The notes under the pieces: model-generated
What the model saw: the letters and a program-made list of their open reading frames with translations, nothing else
Told to the model about the DNA's origin: nothing
Database searches by the model: none
Shown here: in pieces, positions 54,640-64,000 of the stretch
Numbering within the stretch: the stretch's first letter is position 1
Layout: each line of letters begins with the position of its first letter
Made by a program: the position numbers and the translations under genes
From: Aulostomus chinensis
Lineage: Eukaryota; Chordata; Actinopteri; Syngnathiformes; Aulostomidae
Reading direction: 5' to 3'
DNA: 64,000 bases
Assembly: GCA_037954235.1 (NCBI GenBank)
Contig: JBBMOA010000004.1
Location: forward strand, 29,356,920-29,420,919

Positions 54640-55040
54640 TTTTTACAATTTCCTTTAATAAATACAAGTGGGTGGAGCCCAGATGGTCCAAACCTGTTTC
54701 CTGTCTCCTGTCATTGTGGAGAGTCTCTGTTCTGTCCTGCTGCTGTCCAGTTGTCTCAACTGAGCCAACTCAGACTCACACCCTCTTCATCAAAACATGA
54801 CGTTTGGTTGAGTCCTGTCACATCAACAGGTGACGTGGAGGAAGTCATCAGGAGACACGGCGATGTACAGCTATGTGACATCAGCAGAACTGTGGAAGTT
54901 TATACTGAGTCTCCCGATGACAAGTGGCAGTATACAGATACTAAAGAGGGTCTGAGCTGAAACTGAACCTTGGGAACTTCAACCTTTGATCTCAGAGTTT
55001 TGTGTTTGATCTTAGAACTCCTTCTTTGATCTCACCTTGA
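54640..55040 (-). repeat. Inverted partner of 13342-13600
   Basis: The words GGTCCAAACCTGTTTCCTGT, GTTCTGTCCTGCTGCTGTCC and AACCTTTGATCTCAGAGTTT are the reverse complement of words at 13380-13540. About 140 extra bases (54790-54960) without a counterpart interrupt the match here. The Gypsy element begins at its right end. Confidence 0.65.
54831..54960 (+). CDS. Exon-like open frame, unrecognised
   Basis: After an acceptor-like ACATCAACAG the frame reads DVEEVIRRHGDVQLCDISRT, then VEVYTESPDDKWQYTDTKEG, LS and stop. The composition (hydrophilic, with spaced tyrosines in VYTES and QYTDT) looks like a terminal coding exon of a cytoplasmic tail. It lies in the only part of 54640-55040 that is not shared with the repeat. 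No upstream exons were found and the family is not recognised. Confidence 0.25.
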
Positions 55041-58000
55041 TTTCTCAATGATTTCTTTGTGGACACAAATTGTCTTTGATCTCTCAGTCTTCTTCTGTAA
55101 CCTCACCAGTTGAAGCTTTCTCACCACTTGGATCTCATGTTTCTGACATCTCTGAGCTTGTTGGTCGACCTCTGGCTGAGGCCTCTCAAAGATGGCCGGG
55201 GGAACCACCCGGGCTGGTCCTGGAGCATCGTTGAGCACCGGCTGAGGACCAGGAGGATGATGGCAAGTGTCCATATGAGGCGCAGGTGGCAGGACTGCTG
55301 GATGTGCGTCGTGAACCCCTTCCCCTGGGCGTGGCACATTCTTCAGTCGTTTCGCATGCCAGCGAGACCCATCGCTGAGCATGAATGTGGCTGGACCCAG
55401 CTGGCGACGGATTTGGAGAGGCTGAGACCAGTATGACGCCATCTTGTTGCACCGGTGGGGCCGCATAGCTCGGACCCAGTCACCGACTCGGAGAGCGGTC
55501 CCTTTAACTCTGCGCTTTTGGTTGAAGTGCTTCTGCATTTGACGCTGGCACCTTTTGACGGACGCTTTGATTTGCGCATGGGAGCGGCCAATGGCAGGTG
55601 TTGCTGTGCCTTGCACCCTGAGTCTGTCGAGCGGCAGCTGCATTTCTCGACCCAGCATTAGGAATGCTGGAGAGGCTCCAGTTGTGGTGTGTTGGCTAGC
55701 CCGGTAGTGCATCAGGGTCTGAGTGAGTGCAGTCTGAAAACCACACCCCTGGGCCATGTGTGCCCGAATGCCATTCAGACTTTGATTAAGGCGTTCAACG
55801 CCCCCATTTGCCTGGGGATTGTAGTAGGCAGTGCAGATGTGCTTTATCCCCCTCTCCCTGAGGAACGCTGAGAAGTCTGCGGAGACAAACTGGGGCCCGT
55901 TGTCCGTCGTGATGGCCCGAGGCAGACCCCAGCGTGCAAAAAGTCCCTCCAAGACATCTGTGACGACCTGGGTTGTAACGGTGCCAGTCGGGAACACCTC
56001 AGGCCACTTTGAGTGAAGGTCGTACAGGACCACCAGGAAGCGCTGATGGTGAGGGATCCCTCGTCCATGGATCTCGCCGCAGACGTCAAGCTGAAGATGG
56101 TCCCACGGGCGGGAGGGACATGGCACTGGTTGTAGGGGCGTTGGCGCTGGAGGTCTGGTCTTGCCACTGACCAGGCATGGTGCACAATCCCGAACCAGCG
56201 CCTCTATGTCACGGTCGATGCCAGGCCACCAAACCAGGTCCCTGCACCGCTGCTTGAGCTTCACAATGCCGAGGTGTCCTTCATGCGCCATTGACAGCAC
56301 ACACCCACGCAGTGATAGGGGGACCACTGTGCAAAGGCCCCTGGACACACACACATCGCTCCAGCAGGAGAGTTCGTCACGGACCCTGGAAAATGGGGTG
56401 AGCTCATCAGGGACTTTAGCCGGCCATCCTGAGCGTATGTACGTGCGTAGGGTGGTCAGCATCGGGTCGCACTCCGACTCCTTCTGGAGCTCCTCCAGAG
56501 ACACTGCTGGCTGGAGAGGTGGGTAAAGCATCTGGACGAGGTCCGGTTCTGAGTTGTTAGCCTGCGAGACGACTGGCGCTGGGCCATCAATAGACCGTGA
56601 GAGCAGGTCAGCGACCACGTTGTCCCTCCCTGGGGTAAACTTTGGCTCGTAGTCGTACTGCCTCAGACGTTCCGCCCACCTGTGCAGGCGCAGGGGCTTG
56701 TGGCCTGAGCCCGAAGTCATCAGCAGGGCGGTCAGGGCCTGGTGATCCGTTCGAAGGACGTAGCGGCGCCCGTACAGGTAGAGATGCCACCGTTCCGAAG
56801 CCCAAACACACGCAAGTGCCTCGTGTTCACCCACGGAGTAGCGCTGTTCTGTTGGCGTCAGAGCCCTAGAGGCAAAGGCGACAGGTCTCTCCACCCCACC
56901 CTGCAGCTGCGACAAGACCGCTCCGATGGCCCGAGCCGAAGCATCACAAGTGACAAACGTCTGGCAGTCCGGGCTGAAATGGGTCAAAACGGGGGGCGTT
57001 GTGAGCTGCTCCTTCAACGTCCGCACCGCCTCCGAGCATGCAGCCGTCCAGTCCCATGGTTCGTCCTTCTTGAGCAGCTGGCGTAGGGGAGCAGTAGTCT
57101 GAGAGTAGTGTGGCAGGAACCGGAGGTAGTAGGCAGTCATGCCCAAAAATGAAGCGACCTGGGAGGCTGAGACTGGCTCCGGAATCTTGTGGATGGCATC
57201 CACATTGGACTGGAGGGGAGAGATCCCTTTGGCTGACAGACTGAACCCCACAAAGTCGATGGCCGGCGCAGCAAAACAGCACTTTTCCACATTCAGCGTC
57301 AGGTGGTTCTCCATGAGAGCCCGGGCCACTCTCTGAAGGCGTCTGTTGTGCGTGTCCATGTCCGCAGCATGGACCACGATGTCGTCAAGGAAGATGGCCA
57401 CCCCAGGTATGCCTGCCAGGATGGTGGTCATGACCTTCTGAAAGCAACTTGGGGCAGAGCTCAGGCCAAACGGCATCCTCGTATACCGGAAGACCCCGGC
57501 GTGCGTGACAAAAGCCGTAAGGTCTCTGCTCGCTGGATGAAGTGGCACCTGCAGATAGCCCTGGCGTAGGTCGAGCTTCGTGAAGACTGTAGAGCCGTAG
57601 AACAGTGCTGTGAGCTCTTCCGAAGTTGGCAGCGGGTACCTGTCAGGGATGACGGCCTTATTCACCAGACGGAGGTCCACACAAATCCTGATCCCTCCGG
57701 ATTTCTTTCTTGCAATGACGAGGTTGGAGATCCATGGGGCGGCATTCACTTGTTCAATGATCCCCAACTCCAGGAGGGACTCCAGCTCCCGGGTGACATC
57801 ATCTCTCAAAGCAAGAGGAATCCGGCGCAGGGGCTGGACCACTGGTGAGACATCCGGGTTCACCAGAGGCCTGTGAGTGAAAGCCGTGGCACAGCCCAGA
57901 CCGTCGAAAAGGGTAGGCCACTTCTGCTGCCAGGCGGAGTCAACGTGGTTAATGGGGGAGCCAGCGTCATCCGTCAGTGCGAATCCCAGGCCCGTGAACA

Positions 58001-58841
58001 GGTCCAGACCTCGGAGGTTAGCCCCTCGTTTGGCAATATGAAAGGGAAAGGACGGTAAGTGCTTGGAGCCGTAGTGAACTGGGATGCGAAGCACACCCAG
58101 GACGTCAATCCTGGAGCTGTCGTAGCCGCACAGAGCGGCAGCAGGCTGTTCCAGTGGTAGGTGTGAGAAGAAACGGTAATACGTGGAGGCATTGAGGAGA
58201 GAGGCAGCCGCGCCCGTGTCCATCAGTAACGGAAGCGTCACATCGGCCAATTGCACTGAGCACGTTTTGAATGCAGCCCGCGCTGTAGACACATTCCTAA
58301 TCTCTGTGTGGCTGTTGTAAGCAAGGGCGGGCCCTCTGGTGGTTGGCAGAGGTGCTGGGGAAGAGCGGCACATCTTGGAAAAATGATTTTGTTTTAAACA
58401 GTTTCTGCACTTTTGCCCTCTGGCAGGGCAATTTTGTGCCCCAGAACTGTGTGAGGTGGAGCCACAGTTGCCACAGACACGCTTTCCACTCTGCCTCCGT
58501 GCAAGTTGCACCGGGAAACTGTCTTCCGAGTGATGCTCCAGGGGGCGCGCATTCGCCAGCAGCGCCGTGCATTCAACGGCCGTCTCAACTTGCAGCGCGA
58601 TTTCCACCGTTCTGTCCAGCGTCAAACTGTCCGGTTCAAGCAGCAGCTTCTCTCTCGTCTTTTCACACAGCACTCCCTCAATAAACTGGTCTCGGATTAT
58701 TTGTTCCAGCAGCGCGCCGTAATCGCACGAGCGGGCCATGTCCCTCAGGTTAGTGACGTAATCTCGGACCGACTCACTCAGTGCAAGGTAGGGCGCAGGC
58801 GGGGGTAAATTTATACTAAAATCAGCCATCCTCGTCGCCAA
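55032..58841 (-). mobile_element. Ty3/Gypsy retrotransposon gag-pol, gag shortened
   Basis: One uninterrupted minus-strand frame of 1269 codons (the first ATG is codon 5). In order: a short Gag N-terminus (5-20), a Gag C-terminal part with two zinc knuckles (CX2CX4HX6C at 123-138, CX2CX4HX4C at 145-158), protease (DTG at 208-210), reverse transcriptase (D424; FLDD at 484-487), RNase H (D633, E672 or E674, D699), the integrase zinc motif (H853, H856, C886, C889) and the integrase core D919, D980, E1016 with the classic 35-residue spacing. All catalytic residues are present. Gag is far shorter than in related elements: the capsid part between APYLA and SVRDYV is missing in frame. The minus-strand word TGGCGACGAG at 58831-58840 could be the primer-binding site. 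LTRs could not be identified on either side. The last 30-40 codons may be read-through into flanking DNA. Confidence 0.9.
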
Positions 58842-59079
58842 TATTATGTCCAGAAAATGAATGAGAGAGACGGGAGCGTCAACCGAACGTTTAGTTTCTT
58901 CTGCCAGTCACTCTTACAACCCACACACACCAAAAAAAACAAAAGCACACTTCCTTAATGGAACTTCAACATAAAAGTACCTTTCTTTTGTAACTGCCAT
59001 TGTTCCTTATTACTAAGCAGTGACAGCCACCTCCCATGTACAAGACTGTCAGTGCATATGTAACACTCTGCTTCAGTAT
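58842..59079. other. Junction between Gypsy element and hAT remnant
   Basis: If the putative primer-binding site is real, the end of a 5' LTR should lie here (minus strand). No matching copy is visible left of 55032. Confidence 0.4.
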
Positions 59080-59249
59080 AACGGAGACTCTCCAAACTGA
59101 AGCTGATCCAGGACCAGCTCAGGAGGAGACATGGAGAAGACAGGCTCTCTGATTTCATGCTGCTGTCTATTGAGAGGAACATCCCAGTTGACTCAAACAA
59201 GGCTGCTGATGTCTTCAAACCCAGGACCAAAAGAAGAATCCTCCTCTGA
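59080..59249 (+). pseudogene. hAT transposase C-terminal remnant
   Basis: The frame reads RLSKLKLIQDQLRRRHGEDR, then LSDFMLLSIERNIPVDSN, and stops after FKPRTKRRILL. SKLKLI, the R...RL.D..LLSIER pattern and the short basic end match the C-terminal dimerisation region of hAT transposases and their domesticated zinc-finger relatives. A stop lies directly upstream in frame and the rest of the transposase is missing. Confidence 0.7.
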
Positions 59250-59322
59250 GTCCACAGACCTGAGCATCGCTGCTCTGACTACCACGTTACCTCCTGGTTA
59301 TCAGTGTGAAGTCAGTGGTGAG

Positions 59323-60045
59323 GTAGTCAGTTGTTCCTGGTGTTTTATTCCAGAGGCCTGGTAGTTAAACACTGAATTAAATAATTTTAATTCTTTACTT
59401 GAAGTTTCATGCTGTTTTGCTGGAAATGTTTGACAACTTCTTGCATGTTGGTGCCCCATCACACACAACAGGTGCACTTGTACTCTTTTCACCTCTGACC
59501 CACAAACATTCCACCAGTGAACGTCCAGAAATTGAAGCATAAACAGTTCAGCAACAATGAATTCTTCAAATCCTCCTCTGAAATCAGAGATGAATCTTTA
59601 CCTGCTTAGGCCTGCTTCAGAGCAAATTGTGAAACCTTCAACACTCACATTCCTGTTCTTGTCACAATCCTGCTCTTCTAAATCAAGGCCTGTTCAATAA
59701 ATGGTAGAGCAGAGTGGAGCAGAGGAAGCGTGCTGGGCCAAGAACCCAGAGGTTGATGGAACAAAACCATCCTCTGCTGAAAGAAAGGAGCAAAATAAAC
59801 CTGATTGTTTTGAAATGTGAATCTGTTAAAAAGAGGTGGAAATGGTGATGTAGTCAGTTGTTCCTTTTGTTTTATGACAGAGGCCTCATTGTTAATTAAA
59901 TAATTTCAATTCTTTACTTGAAGTTTCACTGTTTCATTCAAAATGGATGACAACTTCTTGCATGTTGGTGCCCCATCACACACAACAGGTGCACTTGTAC
60001 TCTTTTCACTTCTGACCCACAAACATTCATAGTCTTCCAGTGAAC
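59323..60045 (+). repeat. Direct duplication of about 200 bp around a tRNA relic
   Basis: The part at 59323-59520 and the part at 59850-60045 share GTAGTCAGTTGTTCC, TTCTTTACTTGAAGTTTCA and GACAACTTCTTGCATGTTGG through GACCCACAAACATTC. The 330 bases between them contain the initiator-tRNA-like sequence. Confidence 0.8.
59708..59779 (+). pseudogene. Initiator tRNA-Met-like relic, anticodon AAG
   Basis: It has the body of vertebrate initiator tRNA-Met: a start at AGCAGAGTGG, the A1-U72 pair, the GGG/CCC anticodon stem pairs, T stem GATGG/CCATC and an A at position 54. The acceptor pairs perfectly. The anticodon loop reads CCAAGAA in place of CCCATAA, so the anticodon is AAG (Leu-type). The B-box loop (AACAAAA) is damaged, so transcription is unlikely. 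Confidence 0.75.
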
Positions 60046-60265
60046 GTCCAATTATCTTCTGAAATCAGTGATGAATCTTTACCTGCTGAGACTCATTATC
60101 TCTGACTGTGACTAGCATGTGCTAGCAGAATACAGCAGTCCTTCTTCATTATCTGTCTTTGTCTCTGACCAGCTCTCCTGCTCTCTTTCCTCCTACCAGT
60201 CAAAGCAGACATCTGCACCAACTGATCTTGGATCTGCTGCCTGTTCTTGCCTGGTAAAAGAAGGA
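60046..60265. other. LINE-like tail remnant
   Basis: CAGCTCTCCTGCTCTCTTTC and TGGATCTGCTGCCTGTTCTT resemble 42170-42260, the upstream part of the LINE-like tail. The (TTGAC)n end is missing. Confidence 0.5.
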
Positions 60266-60482
60266 ACCAGAACCTGGTTCTACAGGCTGAATTAACTCAA
60301 GGACGTTGGCCAGCCGAGGCAGTTGAAACCTTATTTGTCCAAATAGAGAAAAAATAAGTCTGATTGTTAATGAAAGATGTCATCATGGCTTTGAAACTAT
60401 GGTTGGGGACAAGCCAACATGAGCACATTCATGGAAGAATAGAAATAAAAACAGGAAGTGTTAGTCAGCAAGTACTCACCAG

Positions 60483-61887
60483 TCTTTCTTTTGGACCTAA
60501 ACACCTCAGGGACACACTCTCTAATCAGATCACTACTCTCGATGGCATCACCTTGACCCCGAGTACAACTGCAAGGAACCTTGGGGTCATTTTTGACCAG
60601 GACCTTTCCTTCAGCTCCCACATAAAACATGTGACCAGGACCGCCTTCTTCCATCTGCGAAGTATTGCTAAGATTAGGAATATCCTTTCCCAGAGTGATG
60701 CTGAGAAACTGGTGCATGCATTTATCACTTCTAGGCTGGACTACTGCAACTCTCTCTTGTCAGGATGTCCTAAATACTCCCTAAAGAGTCTCCAGCTGGT
60801 CCAGAACGCTGCAGCGAGGGTTTTGACGGGAGTTAAGAAGAGAGAACACATCTCTCCCACTTTAGCTTCTCTCCACTGGCTTCCTGTAGGATCTAGAATC
60901 GACTTCAAAATCCTTCTGCTGACTTATAAGGCTCTCAATGATAAAGCTGCATCGTATTTGAAAGAGCTCATTAGTCCCTACTGTCCGACCAGAGCACTCC
61001 GCTCCCAGAATGCAGGTCTTTTCGTGATTCCCAGTATCAATAAAAACAGACTGGGAGGTAGAGCCTTTAGTTACCGGGCTCCTCTACTTTGGAACCAGCT
61101 CTCTCCATGGGTCAGAGAGGCAGACACTTTAACTACGTTTAAGTCCAGGCTTAAGACCTTCCTCTATGACAGAGCCTTCAGTTAGGACTGGTTCAGGTAG
61201 CTCTGAACCATTGATAGCTATGCTGCTACAGGCTTAGACTGCTGGGGGACACATCAGGGTACATGGAGCCCTTCCCTCCTCTCCTCTCCTCTCCTCTCCT
61301 CTCTTCTCCTCTCCTCTCCCCCTCTCTCCCTCCCCCCCCCCCCCCCCCCCGCAAATTTTTGGAACTGTCATTACCACTACTTGTTGCACTTTGCAGTTTG
61401 GCCTTGGTGTCTCGCAGTCTCTCTGTTTCTACAGATCCACCAGAGCTCCAACCGCTGCCTGCATCACCCCCCCCCCACCCCCCCTTTATTCCCTACTGTT
61501 ACACCGGCCTGCGCTCCCATTCCATGAACCAGTCTGCCATCCAGTCCCCCATCAAGCTGGCTTGCTCTCCCTGCCTCCCCTTCCAGAAGCTTCCTTCTTC
61601 AGCTGTTATTAACATTTCCGTGTTTCCCACATTTTGCATTGTAAACTGTTTTCTTGTCTGTAGCAACATCTACTGCACGTCTGTCCATCCTGGGTGAGGG
61701 ATCCCTCCTCTGATGCTCACCCTGAGGTTTCTCAGATTTTTCCCTGTTAAAAGGGTTTTCTATGGAGTTTTTCCTCAGTCGATGTGAGGGTCTAAGGGCA
61801 GAGGATGTTGTTATGATGCCATGTGAAGCCCTTTGAGACAAACTGTTTGTGAAAACGGGCTATACAAATAAAATTGCCTTGCCTTGC
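60483..61887 (+). mobile_element. L2-type LINE, 1.4 kb, 5'-truncated
   Basis: The frame ending at 61185 encodes the C-terminal 230 residues of ORF2 (ARNLGVIFDQDLSFSSHIKH, AFITSRLDYCNSLLSG, TLASLHWLPVGSRIDFKILL, FKSRLKTFLYDRAFS). The catalytic core is absent, so this is a dead-on-arrival copy. The 3' UTR has a (TCTCC)n stretch and a long C run at 61333-61350. It ends in (TTGCC)n. The open frame begins in the host sequence before 60483 and continues into the LINE. Confidence 0.9.
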
Positions 61888-62850
61888 CTTTCACTATCAT
61901 ACTTGATTCTAGTGGGAAAAAAATGGCTGCGGCTGACTGTGCTGCCTGTTGGTGGATCACTCTTCGCCATCCTCACAGGCCTTGACGGAACCAAAAAGGC
62001 GAGTTCCTGGAGAAGATCTTCCAGGGGGTCCAGGTTAAAGCGGTGCCCCAGCTGGCACCAGGATCTGACCCAGGTCCTGCATGTGAGATACTGTCAGTTC
62101 TGTTCTGCCCTGCTCACAACCACAGGCTGGTGTTGAGGCCTGCAGCAACCAGGGCCCCAGTCACCAAATGTATAAAGGCTGGTCATTGTGGCAGTGGGAG
62201 GAGTCAAAATGAAGACAGACCAATGTGAGCAGGACGTGACTGGAAAAGTAAGAAGAACTTGACCATGTTTCCTACAGTACCCAGGAGGCTTGGTAGTTGT
62301 TGAAGGAAGCTCCAAAAGCAAAGAGCAGACAGCAGGATATAAAAAGAAAAGATCCAGACACTAAAACTACAAGTAGAAAAGAGATGAAATACTAAAAGCT
62401 TTGGAAAGATACTACAAGGTTGTATATACATTATTATATACACTACTATTCTCATTGACTCCTAAAGAGGGAAAGGAACAATTAGAATGTGGATCAGATC
62501 AGCTGATTTTAGTGTTCAGTCCATCCCTCCATCCACTTTCTATTCTTATCCTTTAAGGGTCACGGGGGGGGGGGGGGGGGGGGGGACGATCCCAGGTGAC
62601 ATTGGGCAAGAGGCAGGGTTCACCCTGGACAGGTCACCAGTCCATCAGGAGAAATGAGGTGGTCGGTATCATGCAACCTAAACTAAAACTTCAGTCAGAT
62701 CAAATTCAGATTAAAGCAAGAGTCTCCAGATCAAAGTCAGAATTCCTGATGATGTCATCAGGGTTTGACAGTAACTAGAATTCTGTCTTTGATCTCAGGA
62801 GGACAAGAAAGAAACACAATTGAGAAAAGTATATGAGAGCACGATGGCAT
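61888..62850 (+). repeat. Continuation of the 1.46-kb duplication
   Basis: It matches 22527-23450. It includes the inverted SINE tail with G22 (62515-62655). Several open frames are shared with copy 1, but none has a domain. Confidence 0.8.
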
Positions 62851-63165
62851 GATGTTGCAGTGGTTAGCAATGTGGCCTCAAAGCAAGAAGGTTCTGGGTT
62901 TGAGTCCCGGCTCGGGTGCGGAATCTTTCTGTGTAGAGTCTGCATGTTCTCTCCAGGTACTCCGGCTTCTTCCCACCGTCCAAAGACATGCAATTTGGGA
63001 CGAGGCTGATTGGACGCTCTAAATTGACTGAAGGAGTGAGTGTGAATGGTTGTTCGTCTCTGTATGTTGGCCCTGTGATGGACTGACGAACTGTCCAGGG
63101 TGAACCCCGCCTCTCGCCCGTAGATGCTGGGATAGGCTCCAGCTCCCCTGCGACCATTAATGTAG
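62840..63165 (+). repeat. SINE-like repeat, copy e
   Basis: It corresponds to copy c at 23452 and also reads GGTTTGAGTCC. It keeps a longer tail (GGGATAGGCTCCAGCTCCCC) but lacks about 25 bases after GTCTGCATGTTCTC. Confidence 0.8.
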
Positions 63166-63319
63166 GTGTTTTGTGAATTGCATGCATCATGAAATTATTG
63201 TTGGTCTCTTTTCTAGCAACAGTCTCACAGTGGCAAGACAAGAACACTTCCACGTTGACAGTTTGTTCAACACCAAACTTTATTCAGTACCATGTTGTCA
63301 AACACTGGAACATCCACAG
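63166..63319. other. Spacer before tRNA-Lys
   Basis: Nothing is recognised here. Confidence 0.4.
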
Positions 63320-63392
63320 CACCTGAACAGGGACTTGAACCATGGACCCTCAGATTAAAAGTCTGATGCTCTACCGTCTGAGCTACTCAGGC
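63320..63392 (-). tRNA. tRNA-Lys (TTT)
   Basis: A 73-base cloverleaf on the minus strand with anticodon TTT (GACTTTTAATC), a good A box (TAGCTCAGACGGTAGAGC) and an intact B box (GGTTCAAGTCC). The acceptor GCCTGAG/TTCAGGT pairs with G-U at both ends. One T-stem pair is mismatched. Compared with canonical tRNA-Lys(TTT), most changes are CpG to TpG or CpA. It is probably still transcribable; full activity is uncertain. Confidence 0.75.
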
Positions 63393-63635
63393 TTTTTCTA
63401 CAGCATTTAGACAGGAAAAGAAACACCTGTGAAGGTCAAACAGATGCTTTCTTGACTTGTTCAATCCTCCATGTTAAAGTCCACCATGCTTTTGATTGGC
63501 TCTGATTCTCCGTGGCAAAATCCAACAAGAGGCTCCAAAAATGTCTTGAATGTCATAAGAATGCACAGGACAAGATGTTCGTTTCCTTCATGTCTGCAGT
63601 TCCTCCACTGGAAAGTAAAGTCAATGCTGTTCCTC
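63393..63635. other. Spacer between tRNA-Lys and tRNA-Phe
   Basis: Nothing is recognised here. Confidence 0.4.
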
Positions 63636-63708
63636 TGCTGAAACCTGGGATCGGACCAGGGACCTTTAGATCTTCAGTCTAACGCTCTCCTAACTGAGCT
63701 GTTTCAGC
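63636..63708 (-). tRNA. tRNA-Phe (GAA)
   Basis: A 73-base cloverleaf on the minus strand. Anticodon GAA sits in ACTGAAGAT, the acceptor GCTGAAA/TTTCAGC pairs perfectly, and the T stem CCTGG/CCAGG is perfect. The T loop reads TCCGATC, so U55 (normally pseudouridine) is C and the B box is off consensus by one base. It is otherwise as expected for vertebrate tRNA-Phe. Confidence 0.75.
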
Positions 63709-64000
63709 TCTGAGGGAGGGCCCTGCTTCTCTCATTTTATAATCTCTTCCACGCTCACTAGAACTTCGAGAGGATTTGAGCTTCTGAAGTCATGACACAT
63801 TGAACAGTTCGACAGGACCATTTTTGATGAATGTCTGAATCACACAAGCCTTTTTTGTTTGTCTTCTTCCCAGTTGCCTCAACATTGTGTGAGCCAATAA
63901 TTCCACATCTGTACCAGACACACCTCTTGTTGGTGGGTTTTATGGATCTTTCTGTTCTAACAGTGTCTTTTATCTTAAATATGCCACTTTCACATGAAAA
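63709..64000. other. Right edge, nothing recognised
   Basis: No exon, RNA gene or repeat family is supported to the end of the window. Confidence 0.4.

Larger units (their letters stand above)
60266..63140 (+). repeat. 1.46-kb segmental duplication, copy 2 (filled site)
   Basis: It matches 22308-23765 on both sides of the L2 insertion at 60483-61887. Its G run is 22 bases (62564-62585) against 16 in copy 1. Confidence 0.85.

Noticed and set aside
56161..57876. Plus-strand frames of 88-121 codons opposite the Gypsy pol
   Set aside because: GC-rich antisense shadows of the pol frame. Nothing recognisable is encoded.

Overview
This is nuclear DNA from a bony fish, most likely a percomorph teleost. 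The species cannot be named from the window. The evidence is single-copy exons with short GT-AG introns, L2-type and other LINE fragments, tRNA-derived SINE-like repeats, a Ty3/Gypsy element, abundant (GT)n arrays, and group-B scavenger-receptor domains of a kind amplified in fish. Nothing bacterial or phage-like is present.

Region 1-27.4 kb is gene-poor. It is a patchwork of low-copy duplications (direct and inverted, about 100 bp to 1.5 kb), LINE tails and SINE-like repeats, seeded with decaying tRNA genes: two Gln, two Ala, His, Arg, Ser and Leu. A CpG-rich block at 1.0-1.55 kb and a TATA/CRE-like block at 2.83-3.01 kb look like promoters or first exons. A 911-bp segment at 2960-3870 recurs inverted at 18328-19239. 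Region 27.5-28.44 kb holds a GC-box region followed by two coding-exon-like pieces of an unrecognised gene.

Region 32.1-52.64 kb is the main gene: an immune-type receptor on the plus strand, assembled here by splice phase. A signal-peptide exon is followed by one lone SRCR 'B' exon, four near-identical A+B SRCR pairs, a more divergent A+B pair, one Ig-like exon, a transmembrane exon and a short tail exon. All extracellular exons are phase 1-1, and the joined model is 3921 nt (1306 residues). A domains carry all eight group-B cysteines. B domains all lack the C2/C7 pair. The transmembrane exon has an arginine near its outer end and the tail has no tyrosine, which suggests an activating receptor that signals through an ITAM adaptor. 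Each of the four repeated pairs is preceded by a conserved 34-nt intronic segment with intact splice sites that would introduce a stop. The introns hold an LTR-like insertion with a trinucleotide block and VNTR, a second solo-LTR candidate, SINE-like repeats and a decayed LINE.

Region 55.0-58.84 kb is a minus-strand Ty3/Gypsy element with an uninterrupted pol and a strongly shortened gag. Next to it lies a hAT transposase C-terminal remnant. Region 59.3-64 kb returns to the patchwork: an initiator-Met tRNA relic with a changed anticodon, a second copy of the 22.3-23.8 kb segment interrupted by an L2 LINE that is absent from the first copy, and tRNA-Lys and tRNA-Phe genes near the right edge.
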